A model generated the notes under the pieces. The model was not told the origin of the DNA. It was given only the letters and a program-made list of their open reading frames with translations, and did not search any database. 64,000 nucleotides of DNA, from contig JAJYKK010000001.1 in NCBI GenBank assembly GCA_021788645.1, positions 1 through 64,000 on the forward strand, in the 5' to 3' direction. The stretch comes from Pseudomonadota bacterium. GTDB taxonomy: Bacteria; Pseudomonadota; Gammaproteobacteria; Burkholderiales; JAKAFK01. This document shows, in pieces, positions 9,956 to 18,612 of this stretch; positions within the stretch are counted from its first letter, which is position 1, and every line of letters begins with the position of its first letter. The translations under genes were made by a program, and so were the position numbers.

Positions 9956-9996
9956 AACAAGCCCGCGGACATCCGTCGCGGGCTTGTTTGCCTTTT
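9956..9996 (+). terminator. Intrinsic terminator after hppA
   Basis: A perfect 12-base-pair stem, AACAAGCCCGCG (9956-9967) with CGCGGGCTTGTT (9977-9988), has a 9-base loop and is followed by TGCCTTTT. It separates hppA from the soluble pyrophosphatase gene. Confidence 0.75.
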
Positions 9997-10083
9997 GGAT
10001 GCATGGAAAAGGGGGCGCCGGCGAGCCGTGCGGCCTCCGGGCGAGGGCCGCGCGATCATCGTGCGCGCCGATTGGGGGTATTT

Positions 10084-10632
10084 ATGAACCTGGACCGTGT
10101 CGATTCCGGGCGCAACCTGCCCGATGAGTTCAATGTCATCGTCGAGATCCCGATGCGCGGGGATCCCATAAAGTACGAGGTGGACAAGGCGACCGGCGCG
10201 ATGTTCGTCGATCGCTTCATGAGCACCGCCATGCACTACCCTTGCAACTATGGCTACATTCCCCACACCCTGTCCGAGGACGGCGATCCGGTGGACGTGC
10301 TGGCAGTGACCCCGGTCCCGCTTCACACTGGCGTGGTGGTCCGGTGCCGGCCGATTGGACTCCTTAAAATGGAAGACGAGGCGGGCTTCGATGCCAAGTT
10401 GCTGGCGGTCCCCGTCGAAGCGGCGACCGCACTGTACCGACATGTGGCGCGGCCGGAGGATCTGGGGTCCGGGTTGCTCGCCCAGATCGCGCATTTTTTC
10501 GAACACTATAAGGATCTGGAGCCCGGCAAGTGGGTGAAGGTGCAAGGCTTCGGCCCCGCCGAGGAGGCGCGGCGGACGATCCTCGAAGGGGTTTCCCGCT
10601 ATCAGAATGCGGCGCCCAAGCCGATGTTCTGA
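10084..10632 (+). CDS. ppa: Soluble family I inorganic pyrophosphatase
   Basis: The cytoplasmic enzyme hydrolyses PPi to phosphate with Mg2+. The 182-residue product has EIPMRGDPIKYEVDK, then MHYPCNYGYIPHTLSEDGDPVDVL, whose acidic residues form the metal sites (family motif DGDPVDV), followed by KMEDEAGFDAKLLAVP. The ATG at 10084 has GGGGG upstream. Because hppA also uses PPi, the two would compete unless regulated; the terminator between them allows separate expression. Length is as expected for bacterial family I enzymes. Confidence 0.95.
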   Translation: MNLDRVDSGRNLPDEFNVIVEIPMRGDPIKYEVDKATGAMFVDRFMSTAMHYPCNYGYIPHTLSEDGDPVDVLAVTPVPLHTGVVVRCRPIGLLKMEDEAGFDAKLLAVPVEAATALYRHVARPEDLGSGLLAQIAHFFEHYKDLEPGKWVKVQGFGPAEEARRTILEGVSRYQNAAPKPMF

Positions 10633-10664
10633 CCCGTTCGCTGTTTCCGTCGAGATGACTGATC

Positions 10665-11219
10665 ATGCAGATATGTATCCTTTCCGATAGCCACGACAAC
10701 CGGCGCCTGATGGAGGCGGCCGTGCGCGAGGCCAAAGTGCGCGGTGCCGAGGCGGTCCTGCACTGTGGCGATGTGGTCGCGCCGAGTTCGCTGCTCGGCT
10801 TGAAGAAGATTGGGTTGCCGGTCCATGTGATCCACGGCAACAACGTGGGCGACTTGTTTACGATGCACCGCATCGTGCAGGAGTCCGGTGGCTTGCTCCA
10901 CTACTATGGACAAGACGCCGGCATCGTCTTGCATGGGCGGAACATCTTCCTTGTGCATTATCCGCACTATGCGAAGGCCATGGCGTGCACCGGCGAGTGG
11001 GACCTGGTGTGCTGCGGCCATGACCACCGATCGGAGATTCAGTCCGTGCCCAACGCCAAAGGCGGCCGAACCCTGCTCGTGAATCCCGGGACCGTGGCGG
11101 GCCTCGGTGCGCCCGCGACGTATGTCCTGGGCGACCTTGAGCGCATGGAGTTCGCGGTCTACGATGTGCCGATCGATGCGCCCCCAACCCCCCAGGAAAC
11201 CCCCGTTCACGACCCGTGA
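10665..11219 (+). CDS. YfcE/MJ0936-type metallophosphoesterase
   Basis: This 184-residue protein belongs to the small calcineurin-like phosphoesterases. Metal ligands are seen in order: SDSHDN near residue 7, HCGDV near 38, HGNN near 53, and later VHYPH, CCGHDH and LVNPGT. Members usually hydrolyse phosphodiesters or nucleotide-derived compounds in the cytoplasm; the substrate here is unknown. It starts 32 bases after ppa on the same strand, so it may share its transcript. A role in phosphate or nucleotide turnover is an inference. Confidence 0.85.
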   Translation: MQICILSDSHDNRRLMEAAVREAKVRGAEAVLHCGDVVAPSSLLGLKKIGLPVHVIHGNNVGDLFTMHRIVQESGGLLHYYGQDAGIVLHGRNIFLVHYPHYAKAMACTGEWDLVCCGHDHRSEIQSVPNAKGGRTLLVNPGTVAGLGAPATYVLGDLERMEFAVYDVPIDAPPTPQETPVHDP

Positions 11220-11612
11220 GCCAGGGATTCGGCAAATCTATTACTCGATAAGAATATTCAATTAGTAGGGCTCCTCTTTCCGGTGGATCGGCGGGCATTT
11301 TGAGAGTAACATCTGTCCGTTGCGCAGGGAGGGGCAAGATCCCTGAGCGCCTGAGTGAACGTCACCTGACTGCGAAGGGGCCCGCGGGCGCCGACTTGCG
11401 GGAGGGTTTGGCGGTGCTGGACGTGAAACGAAACAAGAACACGCGACTCACGCGTATCCCGGATGGATCCCTATCGCACGCGCCACGCCAGGATGGCCAT
11501 GCCTGGCCTGGGCCATGGCGCCGCTCGGCGCGCGACAGAACAAATTAAGCGCGAGTGTTGTTGAAGGGCGGGCTCGGCCTGCCGGAAGACCGTACACACG
11601 GAGGAAATCTTA
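11220..11612. other. Intergenic region before the qmo-hdr cluster
   Basis: No gene is visible in this 393-base gap. It contains an AT-rich patch at about 11237-11267 with the 8-base palindrome GAATATTC, and ends with the strong GGAGGAAAT ribosome-binding site of qmoA. Promoter and control sites for the sulfur-energy operon should lie here, but I could not single out a convincing -35/-10 pair. Confidence 0.5.
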
Positions 11613-12899
11613 ATGACGGAGATCGTGGCAACCAACCAGACCATTCTGGTCGTAGGGGGCGGCATCAGCGGCATGACGGCGGCCCTGGAGGCTGCCGAGT
11701 GTGGCAAGCAGGTGGTGTTGGTCGAAAAGGAGGCCTCCCTGGGCGGGCGCGTCTCGCAGCTCTATCGCTACTTTCCGAAGCTGTGCCATCCGACCTGCGG
11801 TCTGGAGATCAACCTGCGCAGGCTGAAGAGCAACCCGCGCATCCGTGTGGTGACGCTCGCCGAGGTGACCGGCCTGACGGGCAAGGCCGGGGATTACACG
11901 GCGACGGTTCGCGTTTCTCCGCGCTATGTGAACGAGAACTGCACGGCGTGCGGCGCGTGCGGGGATGCCGTGAGCAGCGAGGTGGCCAATACCTTCAATT
12001 ACAGCCTGAACAAGAGCAAGGCGGCCTATCTGCCGCATGCGATGGCTTTCCCGCAGCGCTATGTGCTCGATCCCTCGATCATCGGCACGGCCGAAGCGGA
12101 GAAGGCGAAGGCGGCCTGCAAGTATGACGCCGTCGATCTCGGCATGCAGGAAGAAACACTCTCGCTCAAGGTCGGTGCCGTGGTGTGGGCGACCGGCTGG
12201 AAGCCCTATGATGCCAACCGCATCCAGCCTTATGGCTACGATCGCTTCGCCAACGTGATTACCAGCGTCGAATTCGAGCGCCTGGCCGACCCGCACGGAC
12301 CGACCGGCGGCAAGCTGCTGCGTCCCTCGGACGGCAAGGAAGCCAAGAACGTCGCCTTCATCCAGTGCGCCGGTTCCCGCGACGAGAACCACCTGCGCCA
12401 CTGCTCGCGCATCTGCTGCATGGCCTCCCTCAAACAGACCAACTATGTCCGCGAGAAGGGCGGGGAGAACGCGCGCTCGACGGTCTACTACATCGACATC
12501 CGGGCGATCGACCGCTTCGAGGATTTCTACCAGAAGGTGCTGGCCGATCCCCAGGTGAAATTCGTCAAGTCGAAGGTGGCCAAGATCGTCGAAGATGCCA
12601 AGACCGGCGATGTAGTGCTTCATGGCGTGGACACCGAAGGCTATCACCGCTATGCCAATGCCCATGACCTGTGCGTGCTGGCGGTGGGCATGGAACCCTC
12701 GGTCAAGGGGATGGACATTCCGGCGGAAATCATCGCCGACTCGAGCGGCTTCTTGGAGATCAACTCGGCAACCGCAGGCGTGTTCGGAGCGGGCTGCGCA
12801 ACCAATGCGCTGGACGTCAACCGTGCGGTGCAAGGCGCGACCGCCGCGGCATTGCGTGCAATCCAGGTTGTCAACCGTGTAGCAAGGGCGGAGGGTTAA
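11613..12899 (+). CDS. qmoA: QmoA/HdrA-like FAD protein
   Basis: The 428-residue protein is an HdrA-type flavoprotein of the quinone-interacting membrane-bound oxidoreductase, which exchanges electrons between APS reductase and the quinone pool. It starts with the FAD-binding segment VVGGGISGMTAALEAAE and then EKEASLGGR. CTACGAC near residue 110 retains part of a cysteine motif, and CSRICCMASLKQ near 265 matches HdrA. A second nucleotide-fold region ends GVFGAGCATNALDVNRAVQGATAAAL. Four genes follow with gaps of 3, 9 and 103 bases for the first three, so it opens an operon. No aprAB or sat gene is in this window. QmoA, not methanogen HdrA, is inferred from size and pairing with a QmoB-like partner. 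Confidence 0.9.
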   Translation: MTEIVATNQTILVVGGGISGMTAALEAAECGKQVVLVEKEASLGGRVSQLYRYFPKLCHPTCGLEINLRRLKSNPRIRVVTLAEVTGLTGKAGDYTATVRVSPRYVNENCTACGACGDAVSSEVANTFNYSLNKSKAAYLPHAMAFPQRYVLDPSIIGTAEAEKAKAACKYDAVDLGMQEETLSLKVGAVVWATGWKPYDANRIQPYGYDRFANVITSVEFERLADPHGPTGGKLLRPSDGKEAKNVAFIQCAGSRDENHLRHCSRICCMASLKQTNYVREKGGENARSTVYYIDIRAIDRFEDFYQKVLADPQVKFVKSKVAKIVEDAKTGDVVLHGVDTEGYHRYANAHDLCVLAVGMEPSVKGMDIPAEIIADSSGFLEINSATAGVFGAGCATNALDVNRAVQGATAAALRAIQVVNRVARAEG

Positions 12900-12902
12900 G
12901 GA

Positions 12903-15134
12903 ATGGCAGAAGAGAAGAAGGTCGCAGCGTATATTTGCCAGGGCTGCGGCATTGGCGAACGCCTGGACACGGCCAATCTGGCCAAAGTGGCTCAGAAGGA
13001 AGGGCGCGTGAACCTCGTGCGCGAGCACGCGATCTTGTGCAATGCCGAAGGCGTGAAGATGATTCGCGATGACATCGCCAACGAGGGGGTGACCCATGTC
13101 GCGGTGGTTGCCTGCTCGCGCCGCGCCAAGACCGAGGCCTTCAGCTTTCCCGAGGTGGCCCTCGCCCGTGCCAATATTCGCGAAGGTGTGATCTGGGTGC
13201 GTCCCGATACCGACGAGGCGCGCGAGACGACGCAAGAGATGGCCGACGACTACGTGCGCATGGTATGTGCCGAGCTCAAGGCGATGAAGTTGCCCGCCGG
13301 CAATCCTGATGCGGGGCACTCCCGCACCCTTCTCGTGGTGGGGGGGGGCGTGAGCGGCATGACCTCGGCACTGGCCGCCTCCCAGGCGGGCTACTCCGTG
13401 GTTCTCGTCGAGAAGACCGGTCAGTTGGGCGGTTGGGCGGCGAACCTGCACAAGCGCATGCCCGCCCACGAGCCGTTCAAGGATCCGCAAGATACCGGCG
13501 TGTCGGACATGATCGAGGCGATTGCGGCGGCCTCCGACATCAAGGTGTACCTCAACGCCACGGTCGCGCAGACGAGCGGTGCTCCCGGGCGCTTCAAGGT
13601 CTCGATCGCGACCGAGTCGGGAGCCACGACCGAGGAGGACATCGGTGCTATCGTGCAGGCAACCGGCTTCAGCCTTTACGATGCCTCCAAGCTGTCCGAC
13701 CTGGGCGTGGGCAGCAGCGCCAACGTGGTCGATCAGGCAGGCCTCGAGAAACTGGCCAAGGCCGCCGCCGCCGCCAACGCGCCGATCCGCCGCCCGTCGG
13801 ACGGGGCGCCGGTGAAGAACGTCGTGTTCGTCCAATGCGCCGGCCAACGGGATGCCAGCGGCACCCACCTGCCTTACTGTTCCGGCCACTGCTGCAATAC
13901 CAGCATCAAGCAGGCCATGTATTTCAAGGACGCCAACCCGGAGATCGACACCACCGTGATCTTCACGGACCTGCGGACCCCGGGCAACGGCGAGGACTTC
14001 TACCGCAGCGCCCAGCGCAAGGAAGTGACGTTTACCAAGGGACGCGTGAGCCGCGTCGAGGCGACGGGGAACACCTGCAAGGTGAACTTCCACGACCTCA
14101 TCCTCGATGACCAGAACGCCTCCATCGCCGACGTCGATCTCGTGGTGCTGGCGACCGGGCAGGTGCCCAATTCGGGCGTCAACATCGATTTGCCGGCGGA
14201 GGCCGGGGCGGACGAGGAAGGGCAGAAGGTTGTCTCCATCCTCAACCTTAGCTATCGGCAAGGCAAGGACCTGCCGCAACTCAAGTGGGGCTTCACCGAT
14301 TCGCACTTCATCTGCTTCCCGTACGAGACGCGCCGCACCGGCATCTATGCGTGCGGACCGGTGCGTCGTCCGATGGACATCGTTCAGGCGATGGAGGATG
14401 CCACCGGCGCGACCATGAAGGCGATCCAGGCGATCGAAAACGCCGCCCTCGGCCGCGCCGCGCATCCGCGTGCCGGTGACCTGAGCTTCCCCCGGGTGCG
14501 GATCGAAGGCTGCACCCAATGCAAGCGCTGTACGGTGGAATGCCCGTTCGGCGCCATCGACGAGGACGAGAAGCGCTACCCCGTATTCAACGAGGGCCGC
14601 TGTCGCCGCTGCGGCACCTGCATGGGCGCCTGCCCCGTTCGGGTCATCTCCTTCGAGAACTATTCGGTCGACACGGTTGGGCAGCAGATCAAGGCGGTCG
14701 ATGTCCCCGACGAATTCTCGGAAAAGCCGCGCATCCTGCTGCTGGCGTGCGAGAACGACGCCTATCCGGCGCTCGACATGGCCGCGCTCAACCGCATTCA
14801 GTCGAGCGCGTTCGTGCGCGCGGTTCCCGTGCGCTGCCTGGGCTCGGTCAACACCATTTGGGTTACCGATGCGCTCAACTCAGGCTATGACGGCGTGATG
14901 CTGATGGGCTGCAAGCACGGCGACGACTACCAGTGCCACTTCGTGAAGGGCTCCGAGCTTGCCACTTACCGGATGAGCAAGATCGACGACACCCTGAAGC
15001 AACTCGGCCTCGAGCCCGAGCGGGTGGCGACCTACGAGGTTGCGATCACGGACATCGAGCGGGTTCCCCAACTGATCAACGACTACGCGGCCAAGATCGA
15101 AGAGATCGGATTGAGCCCGATGAAAGGCTTCTAG
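12903..15134 (+). CDS. qmoB: QmoB/HdrA-MvhD-like iron-sulfur flavoprotein
   Basis: This 743-residue partner of QmoA has three parts. Residues 1-140 hold the HdrA-type N-terminal domain with cysteines in YICQGCGIG and VVACSRR. A FAD domain starts with VVGGGVSGMTSALAASQ near 142. Near 534-590 are two ferredoxin-type motifs (CTQCKRCTVECP and CRRCGTCMGACP) for two [4Fe-4S] clusters. The last ~135 residues, with ACENDAYPA and MGCKHGDDYQC, match MvhD, the electron-delivering subunit of hydrogenase-Hdr complexes. Length and domain order match QmoB. The gene starts three bases after qmoA. A run of nine G (13340-13348) lies in the FAD motif. Confidence 0.9.
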   Translation: MAEEKKVAAYICQGCGIGERLDTANLAKVAQKEGRVNLVREHAILCNAEGVKMIRDDIANEGVTHVAVVACSRRAKTEAFSFPEVALARANIREGVIWVRPDTDEARETTQEMADDYVRMVCAELKAMKLPAGNPDAGHSRTLLVVGGGVSGMTSALAASQAGYSVVLVEKTGQLGGWAANLHKRMPAHEPFKDPQDTGVSDMIEAIAAASDIKVYLNATVAQTSGAPGRFKVSIATESGATTEEDIGAIVQATGFSLYDASKLSDLGVGSSANVVDQAGLEKLAKAAAAANAPIRRPSDGAPVKNVVFVQCAGQRDASGTHLPYCSGHCCNTSIKQAMYFKDANPEIDTTVIFTDLRTPGNGEDFYRSAQRKEVTFTKGRVSRVEATGNTCKVNFHDLILDDQNASIADVDLVVLATGQVPNSGVNIDLPAEAGADEEGQKVVSILNLSYRQGKDLPQLKWGFTDSHFICFPYETRRTGIYACGPVRRPMDIVQAMEDATGATMKAIQAIENAALGRAAHPRAGDLSFPRVRIEGCTQCKRCTVECPFGAIDEDEKRYPVFNEGRCRRCGTCMGACPVRVISFENYSVDTVGQQIKAVDVPDEFSEKPRILLLACENDAYPALDMAALNRIQSSAFVRAVPVRCLGSVNTIWVTDALNSGYDGVMLMGCKHGDDYQCHFVKGSELATYRMSKIDDTLKQLGLEPERVATYEVAITDIERVPQLINDYAAKIEEIGLSPMKGF

Positions 15135-15143
15135 GAGGCAGGC

Positions 15144-15767
15144 ATGAGTGATCTCAACGCACAGGCGGTGGCCAAGTACCGTACCAACTTCCTGAAGGAA
15201 GTCGAGGAGCGGGTCGAGGAAGGCGAATGGGTGAAGATGTGCATGCAGTGCGGGGTGTGCTCCGGCTCGTGCCCGCTCGGCCCCTACTGGGCACATCCGC
15301 CGCAGGAAATCTTCATGATGATTCGGGCGGGCCGGCGCGACGAGGTGCTGACCTCGGATTCGATGTGGATGTGCACCTCCTGCTACAACTGCATCGTGCG
15401 CTGCCCGCGCAAGCTTCCCATCACACACATCATGCATGGGCTCGCGAACTACGCGCACCGGTTGGGCCTGGCGCCGAAGAACCAGCCGACCCGCGTGTTC
15501 GCCACCCTGTTCTGGAATAACCTGATCAGGACCGGCAGGGTGAACGAGCTGAAACTCTCGCTCGCGCTGTATTTCAAGGATGGCTTCAAGCAGGGGATCC
15601 AGAACGCTCTCAACATGCAGAAGACCGGCTTGGGGCTGATGAAGGCGAAGCGGCTGAATCCGTTCGAACTCTTCTCCGGACACGGATGCAAGGACAAGAA
15701 GGGCATCGCGGCCATGCTCAAGAAGGCGCGCGAGATCGAGGCGAGTCGCAAACATTTTGCGAATTAA
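15144..15767 (+). CDS. hdrC: HdrC-like [4Fe-4S] subunit
   Basis: The 207-residue soluble protein has two ferredoxin-like cysteine motifs, CMQCGVCSGSCP near residue 32 and CTSCYNCIVRCP near 76, as in HdrC. No haem-binding membrane part follows, so it is not the fused QmoC of many sulfate reducers. In Gram-positive sulfate reducers and some sulfur oxidisers QmoC is known to be replaced by separate HdrC and HdrB proteins, and this arrangement matches. It is expected to pass electrons between QmoAB and HdrB. The gap to qmoB is nine bases, with GGAGG as ribosome-binding site. Confidence 0.88.
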   Translation: MSDLNAQAVAKYRTNFLKEVEERVEEGEWVKMCMQCGVCSGSCPLGPYWAHPPQEIFMMIRAGRRDEVLTSDSMWMCTSCYNCIVRCPRKLPITHIMHGLANYAHRLGLAPKNQPTRVFATLFWNNLIRTGRVNELKLSLALYFKDGFKQGIQNALNMQKTGLGLMKAKRLNPFELFSGHGCKDKKGIAAMLKKAREIEASRKHFAN

Positions 15768-15870
15768 GGGGCGCATGCAAGACCGTCGCGCCGCCATGGG
15801 CGGACCCGGGGAAAGGGCGATGTGGCGAGCGCGGTCTTGTGCATTTTCCTGTTAAGTGGAGTCAAGGCAT

Positions 15871-16770
15871 ATGGCCAAGAAGGAATACGCGTTTTATCCG
15901 GGTTGCTCATCCCAGTCGAAGGCCTCGGCGTCCAATTATCTGACGTCGGTCAATTCCATGTGCAAGACGCTGGACATCAAGCTGACCGAGATCCCGGACT
16001 GGAACTGTTGCGGTGCGTCCATTGGCTATGCCGAGGGCGGCGAGCTCCCGCGGCACGTGATGAACGCGCGCAACTTCGCGCTCGCCGAACAGCACCTGCC
16101 AGGGCAGCAGGTAGTGGCGACCTGTGCCGCCTGCTGGCTGGGGGCGCGGGAAACCAAGGAGCGCCTCGACGCCAGCGCTCAGTTGATGGCGGACACCAAC
16201 GAGGCGCTCAAGGAGGCCGGGCTCCACTACAAGGCCGAGGTCGAGATTCGGCACATGGTGGAGGTTCTCATCGAGGACTTCGGCTACGACGCGCTGGGCA
16301 AGCCGGTGGTGAAACCGCTCGGCGGACTCAAGATTGCGGGCTACGTCGGTTGCCAGACCAACCGTCCCTTCGGCATCGCCGGGGAGTCGTTCGAGAACCC
16401 CATGTACCTCGACAAGCTGGTCGAGACCCTTGGCGCCGAGCCGGTCGCCAACTATGAGCAGAAGGTGACCTGCTGCGGCGGAGCGTTGGCGTTCTCGGAG
16501 ACCGAGAAGAGCCAGGCACAGATCAAGAACATCGTGGAGTCCGCCTACGACCAAGGCGCCGACCTGATCGTGACGCCCTGTCCGCTGTGCCAGGCCAACG
16601 TCGAGATCTACCAGGAGCAGATCAACAAGCGCTACGGCACCAAATTCAATATGCCTGTGACGTATTACAGCCAGTTGATGTCGGTGGCCTATGGCGGCTC
16701 CACCAAGGACGCAGGCCTCGACGGGCAGTTGATCCGCGCGCCGAAGCTGGAAGAGATCGCCAAGAAATAG
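15871..16770 (+). CDS. hdrB: HdrB-like CCG-domain subunit
   Basis: The 299-residue protein has two cysteine-rich CCG domains. The first runs through YPGCSSQ, NCCGAS and CAACW. The second runs through GYVGCQT, TCCGG and CPLCQ. In HdrB such domains bind unusual non-cubane [4Fe-4S] clusters, the site of disulfide chemistry in methanogens. In Qmo-type complexes the true substrate of HdrB is not settled; quinone reduction through it has been proposed. ATG 15871 is chosen over GTG 15856 because MAKKEYAFYPGCSS is the usual start. A 103-base gap from hdrC contains no obvious terminator. Confidence 0.88.
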   Translation: MAKKEYAFYPGCSSQSKASASNYLTSVNSMCKTLDIKLTEIPDWNCCGASIGYAEGGELPRHVMNARNFALAEQHLPGQQVVATCAACWLGARETKERLDASAQLMADTNEALKEAGLHYKAEVEIRHMVEVLIEDFGYDALGKPVVKPLGGLKIAGYVGCQTNRPFGIAGESFENPMYLDKLVETLGAEPVANYEQKVTCCGGALAFSETEKSQAQIKNIVESAYDQGADLIVTPCPLCQANVEIYQEQINKRYGTKFNMPVTYYSQLMSVAYGGSTKDAGLDGQLIRAPKLEEIAKK

Positions 16771-16802
16771 GGGCGTCGCCCCCAGGAAGAGGGGCGTGCC
16801 CC
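16770..16802 (+). repeat. Two small tandem hairpins after hdrB
   Basis: Two short GC palindromes follow directly on the hdrB stop: GGGGC-GTC-GCCCC beginning at 16770 and GGGGC-GT-GCCCC ending at 16802. The spacer between them carries AGGAAGA. No T-run follows. They might stabilise the upstream mRNA end or lower read-through into the next gene. Confidence 0.4.
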
Positions 16803-16828
16803 GGTTGCGCCGAGAGGTGTAGGGGACC

Positions 16829-17134
16829 ATGCAGGCCATTACGAGTTTCGACGAATATCAGGATCTGGTTCACCAGGCCGTCTACGAGGTGGACGAGTTG
16901 CGTGCCTGCATCGAGGACGACCTCGAGGAGATGGAGCGATACATGCCCTTCATCGACCAGATGGACGCGCAGCTGCGCGCGCTGTACGCGGACATGGTCG
17001 AAGGCCGCTACCTGTTCGCGGACGCGGATCTGCCCTTTATGACGCTCGTCAAGAGCCATGGTCAGCACATTCCCTTCCGGCGCCTCCTGGAGACGATCAA
17101 CACGGTCCACCGGAAGGGCCTGAGCGCGCGCTGA
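16829..17134 (+). CDS. Uncharacterised 101-residue protein after hdrB
   Basis: I do not recognise the family. The protein begins MQAITSFDEYQDLVHQAVYEVDE, is acidic and mostly helical (IEDDLEEMERYMPFIDQMDAQL), and ends in a basic stretch (LLETINTVHRKGLSAR). It has no cysteine, so it is not an electron carrier itself. It lies 58 bases after hdrB on the same strand with a GAGAGGTG site upstream. Its position suggests an assembly or regulatory partner of the QmoAB-HdrCB complex. Codon use matches its neighbours. Confidence 0.75.
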   Translation: MQAITSFDEYQDLVHQAVYEVDELRACIEDDLEEMERYMPFIDQMDAQLRALYADMVEGRYLFADADLPFMTLVKSHGQHIPFRRLLETINTVHRKGLSAR

Positions 17135-17186
17135 CGGACCGCGGGGTCGGCGCAGCCGCTTTTTTCCCGTTACCTCGGATTCGGCT

Positions 17187-17912
17187 TTGCACTGGAGTCT
17201 CGCGCATTCGGCGGCGGTCGGCGCGCTGTTCGTCTGGACGGGGTTCGTGCGCTCCGGCCTCGGCTTCGGCGGCGCTGCCTTAGGCCTACCCCTGCTGCTG
17301 TTCCTCGATCCGCATCCGCTCGCCTGGCTGCCTATCATCGGCTTCCACCTGCTGTTCTTTTCGGCGCTGACTTTGCGCAGCCGGCTGTCCAATGTCGATT
17401 GGGCCTACCTGGGCGCATCGACGCGCTTCATCATCCCGGCCGCCCTCGTGGGCGTAGTGGGGCTCGTGCATTTGCCGATCGCCTGGCTCGACCGCTTCAT
17501 TTACGGCGTAAGCCTTTTCTATGGCGCGCTCTGGTTCCTCAACTGGACGATCGGCAGCCGGCGCGCATGGGCGGACAAGCTGCTGCTGCTCGCAGGGGGC
17601 TACGTGGCGGGCACGTCGCTCACGGGTGCGCCGCTCATGGTGGCGGTGTTCATGCGCAACGTGGCGAAGGAGCGGCTGCGCGATACGCTGTTTGTCCTTT
17701 GGTTCGTTCTGGTGGCGCTCAAGATGGCGACCTTGAGCGCGCTTGGGGTCGATCTCCACATGAAGACGGCAGTCCTCCTGTTGCCGGTCGCCGCGGTCGG
17801 CCACTGGCTCGGACTGAAGGTTCATCATCGGATTGCGCGCGACGAACGCCAGTTCAGGCGCCTGATCGGGGCGGGGCTCTTGGTGGTGAGCCTGCTCGGG
17901 CTTCTCGCCTGA
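17187..17912 (+). CDS. TSUP (TauE/SafE)-family membrane permease
   Basis: The 241-residue protein has seven or eight hydrophobic segments and the two-fold TauE/SafE pattern, with GFVRSGLGFGGAALGLPLLL in the first half and AGGYVAGTSLTGAPLMVAV in the second. Members export sulfite, sulfonates or related anions. Next to a Qmo-Hdr locus, sulfite export to relieve toxicity, or sulfur-anion movement, is a reasonable inference. The start is a TTG with little ribosome-binding signal (CCTCGGA). It is the only start that keeps the first membrane helix whole, so it may be weakly translated. Confidence 0.85.
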   Translation: MHWSLAHSAAVGALFVWTGFVRSGLGFGGAALGLPLLLFLDPHPLAWLPIIGFHLLFFSALTLRSRLSNVDWAYLGASTRFIIPAALVGVVGLVHLPIAWLDRFIYGVSLFYGALWFLNWTIGSRRAWADKLLLLAGGYVAGTSLTGAPLMVAVFMRNVAKERLRDTLFVLWFVLVALKMATLSALGVDLHMKTAVLLLPVAAVGHWLGLKVHHRIARDERQFRRLIGAGLLVVSLLGLLA

Positions 17913-18039
17913 GCCAAGGGGGCGAGCGTCCCCGGCGTCATGGGGGGGCTCCCCGGGGCGGGCATAGGCCGACGCGCCGTGCAGGAGGCGCGCGGAGCGC
18001 CAGGGACGCCTAGCGCGGCGCGTCCGTGCCGAGGGGCGG

Positions 18040-18612
18040 TTACGGGCGTCGGTCTCGCCCGAAGGACAGCAGGGAACGGCCGAGATAGGACGCCAGGACA
18101 CCCAGCAGGGCACCGCCCACGATGTCGGCCGGGAAGTGGGCGCCGACAACGACGCGCGACAGGGCCACGCCGCATGCGAAGCACCACAGCACGATACGCA
18201 CAGGCGCGCGGGTGCCGGGCGAAAGGCTCGCAGCCAACAAGAAAGCGAACGCGCTGTGGCCGGAAGGGAAGCTATAGCGGTACTCGGGGGCACCGATCAC
18301 ATGAACGAGCGCACCGAGTACGGCCAGCGGACGGGGGAAGTCCAAGGATACCTTGAGCAGCCCAACGGCCCAGGCGCCCAGGCCGAAGCCCACCCCGAAT
18401 GCGGCGACATTTCCGCGCGGCAGCCAACGGGGCCGCCAAGCCGAAAGGAGCCAAGCCGCCAGCAGGTACACGGGGAACGTGTCAGGGCTTCCGACGCGGG
18501 TCAGCACGGCCGCCGCCGCATCCACCGCGGGTAGGCGCACGCCGTTGATCCACTGGAACAGCGTTAGGTTGAGGCCCCCCCAGCTATACAGCGGATTGGC
18601 GGGCGTGAGCAT
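18040..18612 (-). CDS. PAP2-superfamily membrane phosphatase
   Basis: This 190-residue integral membrane protein carries the three motifs of type 2 phosphatidic-acid phosphatases: KVSLDFPRP (K-x6-RP), PSGH, and SRVVVGAHFPAD (SR-x5-H-x3-D), with the catalytic histidines present. Substrates in the family include undecaprenyl pyrophosphate, phosphatidic acid and lipid A phosphates; which one applies is not visible. I start it at ATG 18612, which overlaps the stop of the upstream DUF4337-like gene by one base (TGATG), so translation is probably coupled. Confidence 0.85.
   Translation of the reverse strand: MLTPANPLYSWGGLNLTLFQWINGVRLPAVDAAAAVLTRVGSPDTFPVYLLAAWLLSAWRPRWLPRGNVAAFGVGFGLGAWAVGLLKVSLDFPRPLAVLGALVHVIGAPEYRYSFPSGHSAFAFLLAASLSPGTRAPVRIVLWCFACGVALSRVVVGAHFPADIVGGALLGVLASYLGRSLLSFGRDRRP

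Noticed and set aside
7869-10004. Long minus-strand frame opposite hppA
   Set aside because: Antisense of a strongly conserved membrane pyrophosphatase; histidine- and arginine-rich translation typical of shadow frames.
11610-14519. Very long minus-strand frame (about 969 codons) opposite qmoA and qmoB
   Set aside because: High GC at third positions leaves long antisense frames open. The antisense protein has no recognisable domain, whereas the plus strand encodes intact Fe-S flavoproteins.
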